64,000 nt of DNA from an uncultured Bacteroidales bacterium. Its GTDB lineage: Bacteria; Bacteroidota; Bacteroidia; Bacteroidales; CAIWKO01. Of this stretch, positions 42,735 to 51,983 are shown in pieces (within the stretch, counting starts at the first letter, position 1; each line of letters opens with the position of its first letter). The notes under the pieces were generated by a model. That model searched no databases. It saw nothing but the letters and a program-made list of their open reading frames with translations, and was not told the DNA's origin. The stretch spans positions 1 through 64,000 of the forward strand of contig CAIWKO010000068.1 in the NCBI GenBank assembly GCA_903913285.1, given 5' to 3'. The translations under genes and the position numbers were made by a program.

Positions 42735-43531
42735 CCGCCGATGTTATGAAACTGATTGTTTCTACTGAAAGTGCCGCATTCGGGCTTGCTTTGTATGGCC
42801 TGAGTGATGGCATGAAACGGACCCAGACGGCGCACATCGAATTCGAGGTCGCTGAACAGGCAAGGTTTAATTTTTCCGTCGGCAGTGAGGCGTAAACGGT
42901 TGCACTGGGGGCAATCGCCTCCCGAACCGCCTTCGACAACGGAGAATTCGCCCTTATCGAGTCTCATGCGATGAATGAAACGCACCTCAAGCCCGGCATT
43001 TTTGCAGAATTCTTTCACACCAAGGGCGTCGGGTTCATCGGAAGTTTGGTTGATGACACAATTTATCTTGATAGGATGCAATCCGGCTTTTTGTGCAGCC
43101 ACAATTCCCCTGACCACTTTGCGGATGTCGCCGCCGCGGGTGATGGCGGCATAACGGTCGGGGTCGCAAGTGTCGAGACTGATGTTGAGACGATGCAAGC
43201 CGGCATCGGCAAGAGGCTTGGCAAACTCTTCGAGTAGCACTGCATTGGTGGTTAGCGACAGGTCGTTGATGCCTTCGATGTGGGCTATACTTTCGATGAG
43301 GGATGTGACGCCTTTGCGCACCAGAGGTTCGCCACCCGTGACGCGCACTTTACGGATGCCCGACTGAACGGCGACGTTCACCACTTCGATGATCTCTTCG
43401 AAACTGAGAATATCTTCGTGTTTCAGCAAACTGATGCCTGTTTCGGGCATGCAATAGGTGCAACGCAGGTTGCAGCGGTCGGTAACCGAGATGCGGAGGT
43501 AGTTGATATCGCGTTTAAAGGGGTCTAACAT
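42731..43531 (-). CDS. moaA: Compact GTP 3',8-cyclase (MoaA)
   Basis: MoaA makes the first intermediate of molybdenum-cofactor synthesis by radical-SAM chemistry. The N-terminal cluster CNLRCTYC (near residue 18) in RISVTDRCN is present, as is RVTGGEPLVRKG. So are the C-terminal cluster and arginines (CPQCNRLRLTADGKIKPCLF) and the terminal GG (HNIGG). The protein has only 266 residues against ~325-330 usually. The loss is mainly about 45-50 residues between RFI and the second cluster, where only RMRLDKGEFSVVEGGSGGD is left. The frame is uninterrupted. The gene overlaps moeA by 17 bases and the Nramp gene by 4. Confidence 0.85.
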   Translation of the reverse strand: MLDPFKRDINYLRISVTDRCNLRCTYCMPETGISLLKHEDILSFEEIIEVVNVAVQSGIRKVRVTGGEPLVRKGVTSLIESIAHIEGINDLSLTTNAVLLEEFAKPLADAGLHRLNISLDTCDPDRYAAITRGGDIRKVVRGIVAAQKAGLHPIKINCVINQTSDEPDALGVKEFCKNAGLEVRFIHRMRLDKGEFSVVEGGSGGDCPQCNRLRLTADGKIKPCLFSDLEFDVRRLGPFHAITQAIQSKPECGTFSRNNQFHNIGG

Positions 43532-44690
43532 CTATGAGTTCTCCTTTTTCGACGGTTGTCTTCCCGATGGGGATAAACGCAAAGGCTTGTGCCCGCGTGA
43601 TGGAATGAATGTGTGCCGAGCCATGATAATCGATGGGGGCCGCGGTGCCGTCGGCATTGATGACGACAGGCAAAACGGAGAGGCGGTCGTCGCGGCGACG
43701 CTTATATGGGTTGGCAAAGGGCAATTTGAACATCAAAGGCGTGAAGTTATGGCCCATGAGCTGATAGAGCAAAGGTTTTGCCATCAGTTCGAACAACACA
43801 AAGGAGGAAACAGGATTTCCGGGCAGACCGAAACAAAAGGTATTGCCTTTGGTGGCGAAAACCGTAGGCTTGCCCGGCTGAATAGCGACGGAACGGAAAC
43901 AAATTTCGAGGCCCGCTTTGGCCATCATATCGGGCACCAGGTCGAAATCGCCCATGGAGACACCTCCCGTGAGCAACACCACATCGTTTTGCAGCAAGGC
44001 TTCGTTGATTTTGTCGAGGGTGGCTTGTTCGGTATCTTTTGCAATGCCATAGTAGTTGACATCGACATTCATTTGGCGCGCCTGCGCGATCAACTGCCAC
44101 GAATTGCTGTTGCGGATCTGCGACACAGAAGGAACTACGGAAGGTTCGACCAGTTCGTCGCCGGTAGATATAATACCTACCCTGGGTTTTGCGGAAACCA
44201 GCGGATGATGACACCCCACAGAAGCCAACACAGCAATATGTTCGGGGCGCAGTAAAGTTCCGGCGGGTAATACCAGAGTGCCGGCGCGGACATCTTCGGC
44301 TTTGTAGCAAATGTTGGGAGCAGAAAGTTGTTTAAGGTAACGGACCCGGTTCTGATCGTCGACCTCAGTATCTTCGACCATGATAACACAGTCGGCTCCC
44401 CGAGGAATCATGGCCCCTGTCATGATCTTAGCGCATTCGTTTTCGGCAACATGCTTTTGTGGAGGACATCCTGCAGCTATGGTTTCGATGAGGCGGAGCG
44501 GTTTGGTTAAATCAGCGGTGCGGCAAGCATAACCATCCACCGCCGACTTGTTGAAAGGGGGCATATCCATGTCGGAAACCACATCCTGAGCCAAAACTCG
44601 TCCGGTGCAATGATCAAGTATAATGGATTCGGGCGCGGTTCGGTAGTTCTGCGAAAGTACGATCTGTAGGGCTTTATCAAAAGGAATCAT
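43515..44690 (-). CDS. moeA: Molybdopterin molybdenumtransferase MoeA
   Basis: MoeA inserts molybdate into adenylated molybdopterin. I take the ATG at 44690 (MIPFDKALQIVLSQN); a TTG two codons upstream is possible. The 391-residue protein has MPPFNKSAVDGYACRTAD, GAMIPRGADCVIMVEDTEVD, then GIISTGDELVE and NSWQLIAQARQ. VLLTGGVSMGDFDLVPDM and the GLPGNPVSSFVLFELM motif of the MogA-like domain follow. It is the first gene of the moeA-moaA-nramp operon, with a -7 box 20 bases upstream. Confidence 0.95.
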   Translation of the reverse strand: MIPFDKALQIVLSQNYRTAPESIILDHCTGRVLAQDVVSDMDMPPFNKSAVDGYACRTADLTKPLRLIETIAAGCPPQKHVAENECAKIMTGAMIPRGADCVIMVEDTEVDDQNRVRYLKQLSAPNICYKAEDVRAGTLVLPAGTLLRPEHIAVLASVGCHHPLVSAKPRVGIISTGDELVEPSVVPSVSQIRNSNSWQLIAQARQMNVDVNYYGIAKDTEQATLDKINEALLQNDVVLLTGGVSMGDFDLVPDMMAKAGLEICFRSVAIQPGKPTVFATKGNTFCFGLPGNPVSSFVLFELMAKPLLYQLMGHNFTPLMFKLPFANPYKRRRDDRLSVLPVVINADGTAAPIDYHGSAHIHSITRAQAFAFIPIGKTTVEKGELIDVRPL

Positions 44691-44709
44691 AATCAAAACA
44701 ACTAAAGCA

Positions 44710-44717
44710 CAAAGTTA
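44710..44717 (-). promoter_or_regulatory. -7 box (TAACTTTG) for moeA-moaA-nramp
   Basis: The minus strand reads TAACTTTG, 19 bases before the ATG at 44690. I see no molybdenum-cofactor riboswitch-like leader. Confidence 0.6.
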
Positions 44718-44868
44718 CGAAAATAATGCATGTTGCGTTTAAAGATAAAATTATGGGAAATCCACCTCATAAACTTGAGTTGAAATACGTTGAAATATAT
44801 AGTGGATAAAGGTTTGGAAAAAGCTTGTAAATAATGCAAAGGGGAGTTTCGTTTTTCGGTTTTATTAT

Positions 44869-44876
44869 TAAATTTG
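44869..44876 (+). promoter_or_regulatory. -7 box (TAAATTTG) for recJ
   Basis: TAAATTTG lies 19 bases before the recJ ATG. Confidence 0.58.
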
Positions 44877-44895
44877 CATAAATAACACATAGTGG

Positions 44896-46659
44896 ATGGA
44901 AAAGCGTTGGGTAATAAGGCAACTGGGTAATAAAGAACTCATTGAACAATTTGCGAAGGAACTGAATGTTTCTTTTCCGATCGCGAATTTGCTTTACCAG
45001 CGCGGTATCACGAACTTTGATGATGCCAAAGACTTTTTCCGCCCTCAGTTGAGCCATTTGCACGACCCTTTTTTGATGAAGGATATGGACAAAGCTATTA
45101 TCCGTATCGAAAACGCCATCAAGCAGGGTGAAAAGATATTAATTTACGGCGATTATGATGTTGACGGGACTTCGGCAGTGGCTTTAGTTTACTCTTTTTT
45201 GAAAGATTTTTATGACAACATCGATTTCTATATCCCCGACCGTTACGCCGAAGGCTATGGCATATCGAAACAAGGGATAGATTATGCTGCCGAAAATAAT
45301 TTTAAACTCGTTATTGCTCTCGACTGCGGCATCAAAGCGGTTGAGAAAATAAATTATGCCAACAGCAAAAATGTAGATTTCATTATTTGCGACCACCACC
45401 GTCCCGGAAACGAAGTACCGCAGGCTTATGCTGTGCTCGACCCTAAACGGCCCGATTGTGATTATCCGTATAAAGAACTCTCGGGCTGCGGCATCGGCTT
45501 TAAACTTATACAGGCATTTTCACAGAAAAGAAATATTAAAGTTGAACAACTCACGAAGTATCTCGACCTTGTGGCTGTGAGTATAGCCTCTGACATTGTT
45601 CTGATAACAGGCGAGAACCGAATATTAGCTTATTACGGACTTAAGCTTATCAACACCAAACCGCGTCCCGGCTTTGAAGCGGTGTTGCAAAGCGGTGGTA
45701 TCAGACGTAAGACTGAAGAAAATTGTGAAAAAGACGGGTATATATTTTGCCGGCAACTGAACATCAATGATATTGTTTTTCTGATAGGCCCCCGAATCAA
45801 TGCTGCAGGCCGGATTGAGAGCGGACGAGATTCTGTGAAGCTTCTGATCACAGAAAACATGGAGGACGCTACACTTATTGGAGCTCAAATTGATAATTAC
45901 AACACCGAGCGTCGGACCCTGGATAGTTCAATTACGATTCAGGCCATCGACATGATCAATAACAATCCCGAATTTTTAAAAAGCAAGGCTACTCTGGTTT
46001 ATCATCCCGACTGGCACAAAGGTGTTGTTGGAATTGTGGCATCGCGTCTGACAGAAACCTTTTACCGGCCGACCATAGTACTCACAGAATCGAATGGATT
46101 GATATGCGGTTCGGCACGTTCGGTTAAAGATTTTGATATTTATGACGCCATAGATGCCTGCAGCGATCTGCTTGAACATTTCGGCGGACATAAATATGCT
46201 GCTGGGCTTTCGCTGAAAGCAGAAAATTTGCCTGCATTCCGCAAACGTTTTGAAGAAATTGTGGAATCGACCATTACCGAAGATATGCAGGTTCCGGAAG
46301 TTGAAATTGACGAAGTGATCGATCTGCGTCAGATCACTCCGAACTTTAATAAGATCATCAAGCAATTTGCGCCTTTCGGTCCCGGCAATATGGCACCCAT
46401 ATTTAAAACTACCGGTGTGGTTGATTTTGGCACAGCACGATTGGTTGGCAAAAACGACAGAAACCATCTGAAACTTTCCATCACCTATCCCGAGATTTCT
46501 ATCGGGCCCTTCCCTGCAATCGGTTTTCAACTCGGCGACTTTTTCAACTATATTTATTCGGGAAATCGTTTTGATATTTGCTACCACATCGAAGAAAACG
46601 ATTGGAACGGCAATACATCGCTTCAACTGAACATTAAAGATATCAAGAAAAGCAACTGA
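44896..46659 (+). CDS. recJ: Single-stranded-DNA-specific exonuclease RecJ
   Basis: RecJ is a 5'-3' exonuclease of recombination and repair, 587 residues here. The DHH-family motifs are DYDVDGTSAVAL (~83), ALDCGIKA (~140), FIICDHHRPG (~165) and DLVAVSIASDIV (~222). The DHHA1 part has PDWHKGVVGIVASRLTE and EHFGGHKYAAGLS. An OB-fold tail ends in LQLNIKDIKKSN. Metal-binding Asp/His residues are all visible. Its last 17 bases overlap the convergent GGGP synthase gene. Confidence 0.96.
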   Translation: MEKRWVIRQLGNKELIEQFAKELNVSFPIANLLYQRGITNFDDAKDFFRPQLSHLHDPFLMKDMDKAIIRIENAIKQGEKILIYGDYDVDGTSAVALVYSFLKDFYDNIDFYIPDRYAEGYGISKQGIDYAAENNFKLVIALDCGIKAVEKINYANSKNVDFIICDHHRPGNEVPQAYAVLDPKRPDCDYPYKELSGCGIGFKLIQAFSQKRNIKVEQLTKYLDLVAVSIASDIVLITGENRILAYYGLKLINTKPRPGFEAVLQSGGIRRKTEENCEKDGYIFCRQLNINDIVFLIGPRINAAGRIESGRDSVKLLITENMEDATLIGAQIDNYNTERRTLDSSITIQAIDMINNNPEFLKSKATLVYHPDWHKGVVGIVASRLTETFYRPTIVLTESNGLICGSARSVKDFDIYDAIDACSDLLEHFGGHKYAAGLSLKAENLPAFRKRFEEIVESTITEDMQVPEVEIDEVIDLRQITPNFNKIIKQFAPFGPGNMAPIFKTTGVVDFGTARLVGKNDRNHLKLSITYPEISIGPFPAIGFQLGDFFNYIYSGNRFDICYHIEENDWNGNTSLQLNIKDIKKSN

Positions 46660-47383
46660 TAATTTTTGTTATTTCGGGTATCAATGAAGTATTCTTTTCG
46701 ATGGCATTACCCACAACTATCATATCGGCACCTGCATTATAAATGTCTTTAGCTACTTGCGCAGTTCTGATACCACCGCCAATAATTAAAGGAACCGATA
46801 TGTTATTCTTTACTTTTTCGATCATCGAAAAGCTGATATGGTTTTGAGCACCACTTCCGGCATCCATATAGATCATTTTCAGTCCAAGCATTTCGCCGGC
46901 AATGGCAGTGCACACGGCAATATCATCCTTATCGGAAGGAATCGGAAGCGAATTACTCATATAAAGGGCCGTTGTGGGTTTTCCGCTTTCGATGAGCATA
47001 TAACCGGTTGGAATAACCTCAAGGCCATATTGACGAATGTAGGGTGCAGCAATAACATGCTTCCCGATGAGCATTTCTGCATTTCGTCCTGAAATTAGCG
47101 ACAAGAACAAAATTCCGTCTGCATTTTGGTTCACCTGCATGGTGTTACCCGGAAAAATTATTACAGGAATTCGGGAGTTTTTCTTCAGTATTTTAACACA
47201 ATTGTCAATATTATCGTTGGTAATTAAGCTTCCTCCTATAAAAAAACTATCAACCGCCGATTGGTTCGCCATAAGGGCGATTTCTTCGAGCTGTTGAACA
47301 GAAGGTTTATCAGGGTCGATCAACACGGCAAGTTGCTTTTTGCCTGAAGTTGTTTTTTCGATAATTTGATTGTAAATGTTCAT
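46643..47383 (-). CDS. Geranylgeranylglyceryl/heptaprenylglyceryl phosphate synthase
   Basis: This TIM-barrel prenyltransferase forms an ether between glycerol-1-phosphate and a polyprenyl diphosphate. I start at 47383 (MNIYNQIIEKTTSGKKQ), giving 246 residues; the longer frame runs into metF antisense. Motifs are LIDPDKP (23-27), FIGGSLIT, VIIFPGNTMQ, MLIESGKPTTALYMSNS, YMDAGSGAQ and IIGGGIRTAQVAKDIYNAGAD with VVGNAIE, the phosphate-binding loops. Bacteroidota homologues (for example from Flavobacterium johnsoniae) are characterised GGGP synthases. It lies 16 bases after metF and so probably belongs to the sfp-metH-metF transcript. Confidence 0.93.
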   Translation of the reverse strand: MNIYNQIIEKTTSGKKQLAVLIDPDKPSVQQLEEIALMANQSAVDSFFIGGSLITNDNIDNCVKILKKNSRIPVIIFPGNTMQVNQNADGILFLSLISGRNAEMLIGKHVIAAPYIRQYGLEVIPTGYMLIESGKPTTALYMSNSLPIPSDKDDIAVCTAIAGEMLGLKMIYMDAGSGAQNHISFSMIEKVKNNISVPLIIGGGIRTAQVAKDIYNAGADMIVVGNAIEKNTSLIPEITKIISCFS

Positions 47384-47399
47384 TGCATTGCGAAGATAA

Positions 47400-48353
47400 T
47401 CAAAAAACTGATTCGCACACTTTTCGGACATTATCCGATTTGCCCATAGTGAAAAAATGCAGGGCGGGCACACCGTGGTCAATGAGTTCTTTTGCCTGAG
47501 CAGTAGCCCATTCAACACCCAATTGCTGAACTTCGGAGTTTGTATTGCATTTACTAACTTCTTTCGCCAATTCATTGGGCAGATCGATATTAAAAGTTTG
47601 TGGAAGTATTGATAACTGCTTTTTCGTTGTTATCAGTTTTAAACCCGGTATTATCGGGACATGGATTCCTGCTTCGCGGCACTGCCGAACAAACCTGAAA
47701 TACCTGCTGTTGTCGAAGAACATTTGCGTAACGATATATTCTGCACCTGCATCAACCTTTTGTTTCAAATAAAAAAGATCCGACTCCAGATTGGGCGACT
47801 CAATATGTTTTTCAGGATATCCTGCCACACCTACCGTGAAATTTGTCGGGGCATTATTTTCAATTTCTTCGTCAATATATTTTCCGTGATTCATTTCCAA
47901 CACCTGTTTGACCAGATCAAGGGCATACTTATGACCGTCGGGTTCGGGAATAAAATAGCGTTCGCTCTTCATGGTATCGCCACGCAACACCAACAAATTA
48001 TGAATTCCAAGGAAATGAAGATCGATTAACGCATTTTCGGTTTCCTCCCTATTGAAACCACCACAAATAATATGAGGGATCACTTCAATTTTGTATTTAA
48101 ATTTAATGGCAGCGGTAATGCCGACAGTCCCCGGCCGTTTTCGTACAATCTTTTTTTCGAGCAACCCTGCTTCACGGGTTTTATAAACCACTTCTTCACG
48201 ATGATAGGTAACGTTGATATAAGCCGGATTAAACTCCAGCAAGGGTTCAATAATATTATAAATTGACTCTATATTATCGCCTTTTAAGGGTGGCAGCAAT
48301 TCGAATGTAAACAACGTTTTATCCGCCTGTTTGAAGCAATCAGTTACTTTCAT
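47400..48353 (-). CDS. metF: 5,10-methylenetetrahydrofolate reductase
   Basis: This flavoprotein reduces methylene-THF to methyl-THF, the methyl donor for MetH. The 317-residue barrel starts MKVTDCFKQADKTLFTFELLPPLKGDNIESIY with the catalytic Glu in TFELLPP. It continues YINVTYHREE, HIICGGFNREETENALIDLHFLGIHNLLVLRGD with the FAD loop, then AGAEYIVTQMFFDN and HVPIIPGLKLITTKKQL. It follows metH by seven bases, in keeping with the shared pathway. Confidence 0.95.
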   Translation of the reverse strand: MKVTDCFKQADKTLFTFELLPPLKGDNIESIYNIIEPLLEFNPAYINVTYHREEVVYKTREAGLLEKKIVRKRPGTVGITAAIKFKYKIEVIPHIICGGFNREETENALIDLHFLGIHNLLVLRGDTMKSERYFIPEPDGHKYALDLVKQVLEMNHGKYIDEEIENNAPTNFTVGVAGYPEKHIESPNLESDLFYLKQKVDAGAEYIVTQMFFDNSRYFRFVRQCREAGIHVPIIPGLKLITTKKQLSILPQTFNIDLPNELAKEVSKCNTNSEVQQLGVEWATAQAKELIDHGVPALHFFTMGKSDNVRKVCESVF

Positions 48354-48360
48354 TGTTCAA

Positions 48361-51300
48361 TTAATTCTGAGTTGATAAAAACTTTTCAATAATTTGTACA
48401 TGGCATTTTTTGCGTTCGCAATAATCCTGTAATTGGTCTTCCTGAATTTTTCCTGCCGAAAAGTATTTGGCATCAGGATTTGCCAGATAGAATCCACAAA
48501 CCGAAGAGGCAGGCTTCAAAGCATAATTTTCTGTCAGGGCAATACCCAGGTTCTTTTCCGCTTTTAGCAATTCGAAAAGTGTTTTCTTTTCACTGTGGTC
48601 AGGACAGGATGAATACCCTATTGCCGGACGTATTCCGTGAAAATGTCCTTTTAATATCAGCTCCGGGTTAAAAACTTCGTCTGGATTATAGCCCCACCAT
48701 GAGGTCCGTATTTGATAATGCAAGTATTCCGAAAGGGCTTCCACAACTCTGTCTGAAACTATTTGCAGCATCAATTTCTCATAATCATCGGTTATTGTTT
48801 CCGACTTTTCTGAATAATAACCCGATGTGGCAGCAAAAAACCCTATAAAATCTTTCTTTGCCAAAAAATCGGTTAAACACAGATTCGGGATTCCTTCACC
48901 CTGCTTTTCCTGATTTCGCAAAAAATATAACCTTGCTATTTCCTGGCCTTCTTCATAAACCTTCAAATCGTCTCCTGATGACTCACACGAAAAGATTCCA
49001 GCAACAGCCTTCGGTTGGAAAAAACCGCTCTTTCCGTTTTCCGTCAATAACTTCAGAGCATCATCATAAAGTTGTTTTGCTTCTTTTCCTTTAATTGGAT
49101 GATTAAAAATGTCAGGATACCTTCCCGGAATTCCCCATGCATGGAAAAAAGATGTCCAATTTATCAAAGGAATCAACGATTCTATTGTGATATCTTCAAT
49201 CAGCCTTATCCCTGTTTCTTTTGGAGCAATGGACTGATAATTCTCAAAAATAGCCTTGTTTGCTCTGGCCTCTGCTATTCCGATATATTGCTTTTCTTCA
49301 CTTTCAAATTTGTCAGCTATGCTTTTGTATCGTTCATCAATTTCTTTCGCAAAAACAGCCCGGCTTAGGTTGTTCATCAGTTTGCTGACAACCGTTACCG
49401 ATTGCGAAGCATCGCCGACGTGTACAACAATTCCCGAATAGTTTGGTTTAATTCTTATCGCCGTATGTTCCTCCGAAGTAGCTGCTCCACCTATCAACAA
49501 AGGAGTTTGAATTCCCGCTTCATTCAGTGCTGTGGCAATATGATTCATCTCGTCCAGCGAGGGCGTTATCAATCCGCTCAATCCAATAATATCGGGCTGT
49601 TCGGCCAGTGCGGTTTCAACAATTTTTTCCGTCGGAACCATCACACCCAAATCAATAACTTCATAATTATTGCAAGCCAGCACAACTTTCACAATATTTT
49701 TCCCAATATCGTGCACATCTCCCTTCACGGTTGCCAGTAATATTTTTCCCGAACTGCTGCTTTTTCCCACTTCTTTTTCTTTTTCAAGAAAAGGTCTCAG
49801 GCAAGTTACAGCATTATTCATAACCCGTGCAGACTTAATCACCTGAGGCAAAAACATCTTCCCGGTCGAAAACAATTCCCCTACTTCGTTCATTCCTGCC
49901 ATCAAGGGTCCTTCTATTACCTTGATTGCCTTGCCCAATTCTGTGTATGCAAGATTGATATCCTCTTCAATATATTCGCTGATTCCTTTGATCAACGCAT
50001 ATTTTATCCGTTCCCCAACCTCGAAATTTCTCCATGTTTCAATAGTATTTGCATCTGCTTCATTTTTCGAATATCGTTTCGAAATCTCAACCAAACAGTC
50101 CGATGCATCCACTCTCCGGTTCAATATCACATCCTCCACAGCCTGCAGTAGATCCCCGGGAATATCCACATAAACCGGCAAATTTCCTGCATTCACAATG
50201 GCCATATCCAAACCTGCATGTATCGCATGATATAAAAAAACCGAATGCATGGCCTCACGAATCAAATTATTTCCACGAAACGAAAACGAAAGATTGCTGA
50301 TGCCGCCACTGGTCTTTGCATACGGAAGGTTCGCTTTTATCCATCTAACGGTTTCAATAAAATCAACAGCGAAATTGTTATGTTCATCTATCCCGGTTGC
50401 AATGGTCAGCACATTCGGGTCAAAAATAATATCTTCAGCCGCAAAGTCCAGTTGCTTTGTCATTATTTCATAAGCCCTTTTGCAAATCGCGGTTTTCCGT
50501 TCAAAGGTCACGGCCTGTCCTTCTTCATCAAAAGCCATCACAACCACAGCAGCACCATATTGTTTAATCAGCAAGGCCTTTTCAATAAAAGCCTTTTCGC
50601 CTTCTTTCAAACTAATGGAATTAATTATGGGCTTTCCCTGCACATTCTGCATTCCTGTTTCCAAAACCTCCCATTTCGACGAATCTATCATGAACGGAAC
50701 CCTTGCTATATCAAAATCCGACGATATCATGCTTAAAAACACCTCCATTTCATGCTTTGCATCCAGCATCGAATCGTCGAAATTAATATCGATAACCTGT
50801 GCTCCCGCATCAACCTGCTGGCGGGCAACACTGATGGCTTCTTCATATTTTTTATCCCGGATAAGATTGGCAAATTTCTTCGAGCCTGTCACATTGGTCC
50901 GTTCCCCTATATTGATAAAATTCTTCTCTTTCGAAATTTCCAGGGGTTCGAGTCCGGCAACAATAAGTGTTTTCTTTTCGGGCAAAGGTTTACGCGGAAC
51001 AGCATTCTCTGCAATTTCAGCTATTGCTTTTATATGCGCAGGAGTAGTTCCGCAACAGCCGCCAATAATGTTCACCAACTGTTTATCCAGCAAATATTGA
51101 ACGTTTCGCGCCATAGTGTCGGGCAACTCGTCATAATTCCCGAATTTATTCGGCAATCCCGCGTTAGGATAAATGCAAACAAAGGCCGAAGTTTCCGAAG
51201 CCAGTTGTTCTGCAAATGGCAACATCTGTTTCGCTCCGAACGAACAATTCATCCCGAACGCCAAAGGTTTTGCATGTTTCAAAGTGGCAATAACTCCTTC

Positions 51301-51981
51301 CAGAGTTTGCCCCGACAAAATTCGCCCTTCATTACTATTAATGGTCATCGAAATTATCAGCGGAATCCTTACGTTTTTCTCTGCCATCACCTGTTCCAAA
51401 CCAAAAACGGCTGCTTTAGCATTCAACCCGTCAAAAATCGTTTCTATCATTATCAGGTCAACGCCCCCATCTATCAGCCCTCTATATTGTTCTGCATAAG
51501 CCTCTGCCATATCCGTAAACGTCACCTTTTTGCCGCTTGCATTTCTTTCATCGCTCATCAGCGACAACATTTTGTTCGTCGGTCCTGCCGACCCTGCCAC
51601 AAAGCGTGGCTTACCCGGGTTTCGTTCCGTATATTCCTCACACGCTTTCTTCGCAATTTGGGCGGCCTTCAGGTTTATTTCGTAAACCAGATGCTGCGTC
51701 CCGTAATCCGCCTGACCGAAACGTGTCGCATTAAACGTGTTGGTCTCAATAATATCAGCCCCGGCCTCCAGATATAAACTGTGTATCTCGGCTATCACCT
51801 GCGGTTGAGTGATACAAAGTATGTCATTATTCCCTTTCAAATTCACCCCGTGCCCGGCAAACCTATCTCCTCTATAATCCGCTTCCGTCAACTTATAACC
51901 CTGAATCAGCGAACCCATCGCGCCGTCCAGCACAAACACTTTCTCATTCAAAAGTCTTTCTATTTCTTCTGTTTTCCCCAT
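48361..51981 (-). CDS. metH: Cobalamin-dependent methionine synthase
   Basis: MetH transfers a methyl group from methyl-THF through B12 to homocysteine. The 1206-residue protein has all four modules. The homocysteine domain carries zinc cysteines in GMNCSFGAKQM and GGCCGTTPAH (~240-310). The folate barrel starts INIGERTNVTGSKKF, and the B12 cap and Rossmann domain have GDVHDIGKNIV (~750), whose His is the cobalt ligand. The SAM-binding activation domain holds the RxxxGY motif as IRPAIGYSSCPDH (~1125). The full-length form includes reactivation. The upstream gene sfp ends two bases before. Confidence 0.97.
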   Translation of the reverse strand: MGKTEEIERLLNEKVFVLDGAMGSLIQGYKLTEADYRGDRFAGHGVNLKGNNDILCITQPQVIAEIHSLYLEAGADIIETNTFNATRFGQADYGTQHLVYEINLKAAQIAKKACEEYTERNPGKPRFVAGSAGPTNKMLSLMSDERNASGKKVTFTDMAEAYAEQYRGLIDGGVDLIMIETIFDGLNAKAAVFGLEQVMAEKNVRIPLIISMTINSNEGRILSGQTLEGVIATLKHAKPLAFGMNCSFGAKQMLPFAEQLASETSAFVCIYPNAGLPNKFGNYDELPDTMARNVQYLLDKQLVNIIGGCCGTTPAHIKAIAEIAENAVPRKPLPEKKTLIVAGLEPLEISKEKNFINIGERTNVTGSKKFANLIRDKKYEEAISVARQQVDAGAQVIDINFDDSMLDAKHEMEVFLSMISSDFDIARVPFMIDSSKWEVLETGMQNVQGKPIINSISLKEGEKAFIEKALLIKQYGAAVVVMAFDEEGQAVTFERKTAICKRAYEIMTKQLDFAAEDIIFDPNVLTIATGIDEHNNFAVDFIETVRWIKANLPYAKTSGGISNLSFSFRGNNLIREAMHSVFLYHAIHAGLDMAIVNAGNLPVYVDIPGDLLQAVEDVILNRRVDASDCLVEISKRYSKNEADANTIETWRNFEVGERIKYALIKGISEYIEEDINLAYTELGKAIKVIEGPLMAGMNEVGELFSTGKMFLPQVIKSARVMNNAVTCLRPFLEKEKEVGKSSSSGKILLATVKGDVHDIGKNIVKVVLACNNYEVIDLGVMVPTEKIVETALAEQPDIIGLSGLITPSLDEMNHIATALNEAGIQTPLLIGGAATSEEHTAIRIKPNYSGIVVHVGDASQSVTVVSKLMNNLSRAVFAKEIDERYKSIADKFESEEKQYIGIAEARANKAIFENYQSIAPKETGIRLIEDITIESLIPLINWTSFFHAWGIPGRYPDIFNHPIKGKEAKQLYDDALKLLTENGKSGFFQPKAVAGIFSCESSGDDLKVYEEGQEIARLYFLRNQEKQGEGIPNLCLTDFLAKKDFIGFFAATSGYYSEKSETITDDYEKLMLQIVSDRVVEALSEYLHYQIRTSWWGYNPDEVFNPELILKGHFHGIRPAIGYSSCPDHSEKKTLFELLKAEKNLGIALTENYALKPASSVCGFYLANPDAKYFSAGKIQEDQLQDYCERKKCHVQIIEKFLSTQN

Positions 51982-51983
51982 TT

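Noticed and set aside
44896-47383. RecJ-GGGP synthase overlap as a functional antisense pair
   Set aside because: The 17-base convergent overlap is ordinary in compact genomes and gives no evidence of regulation.
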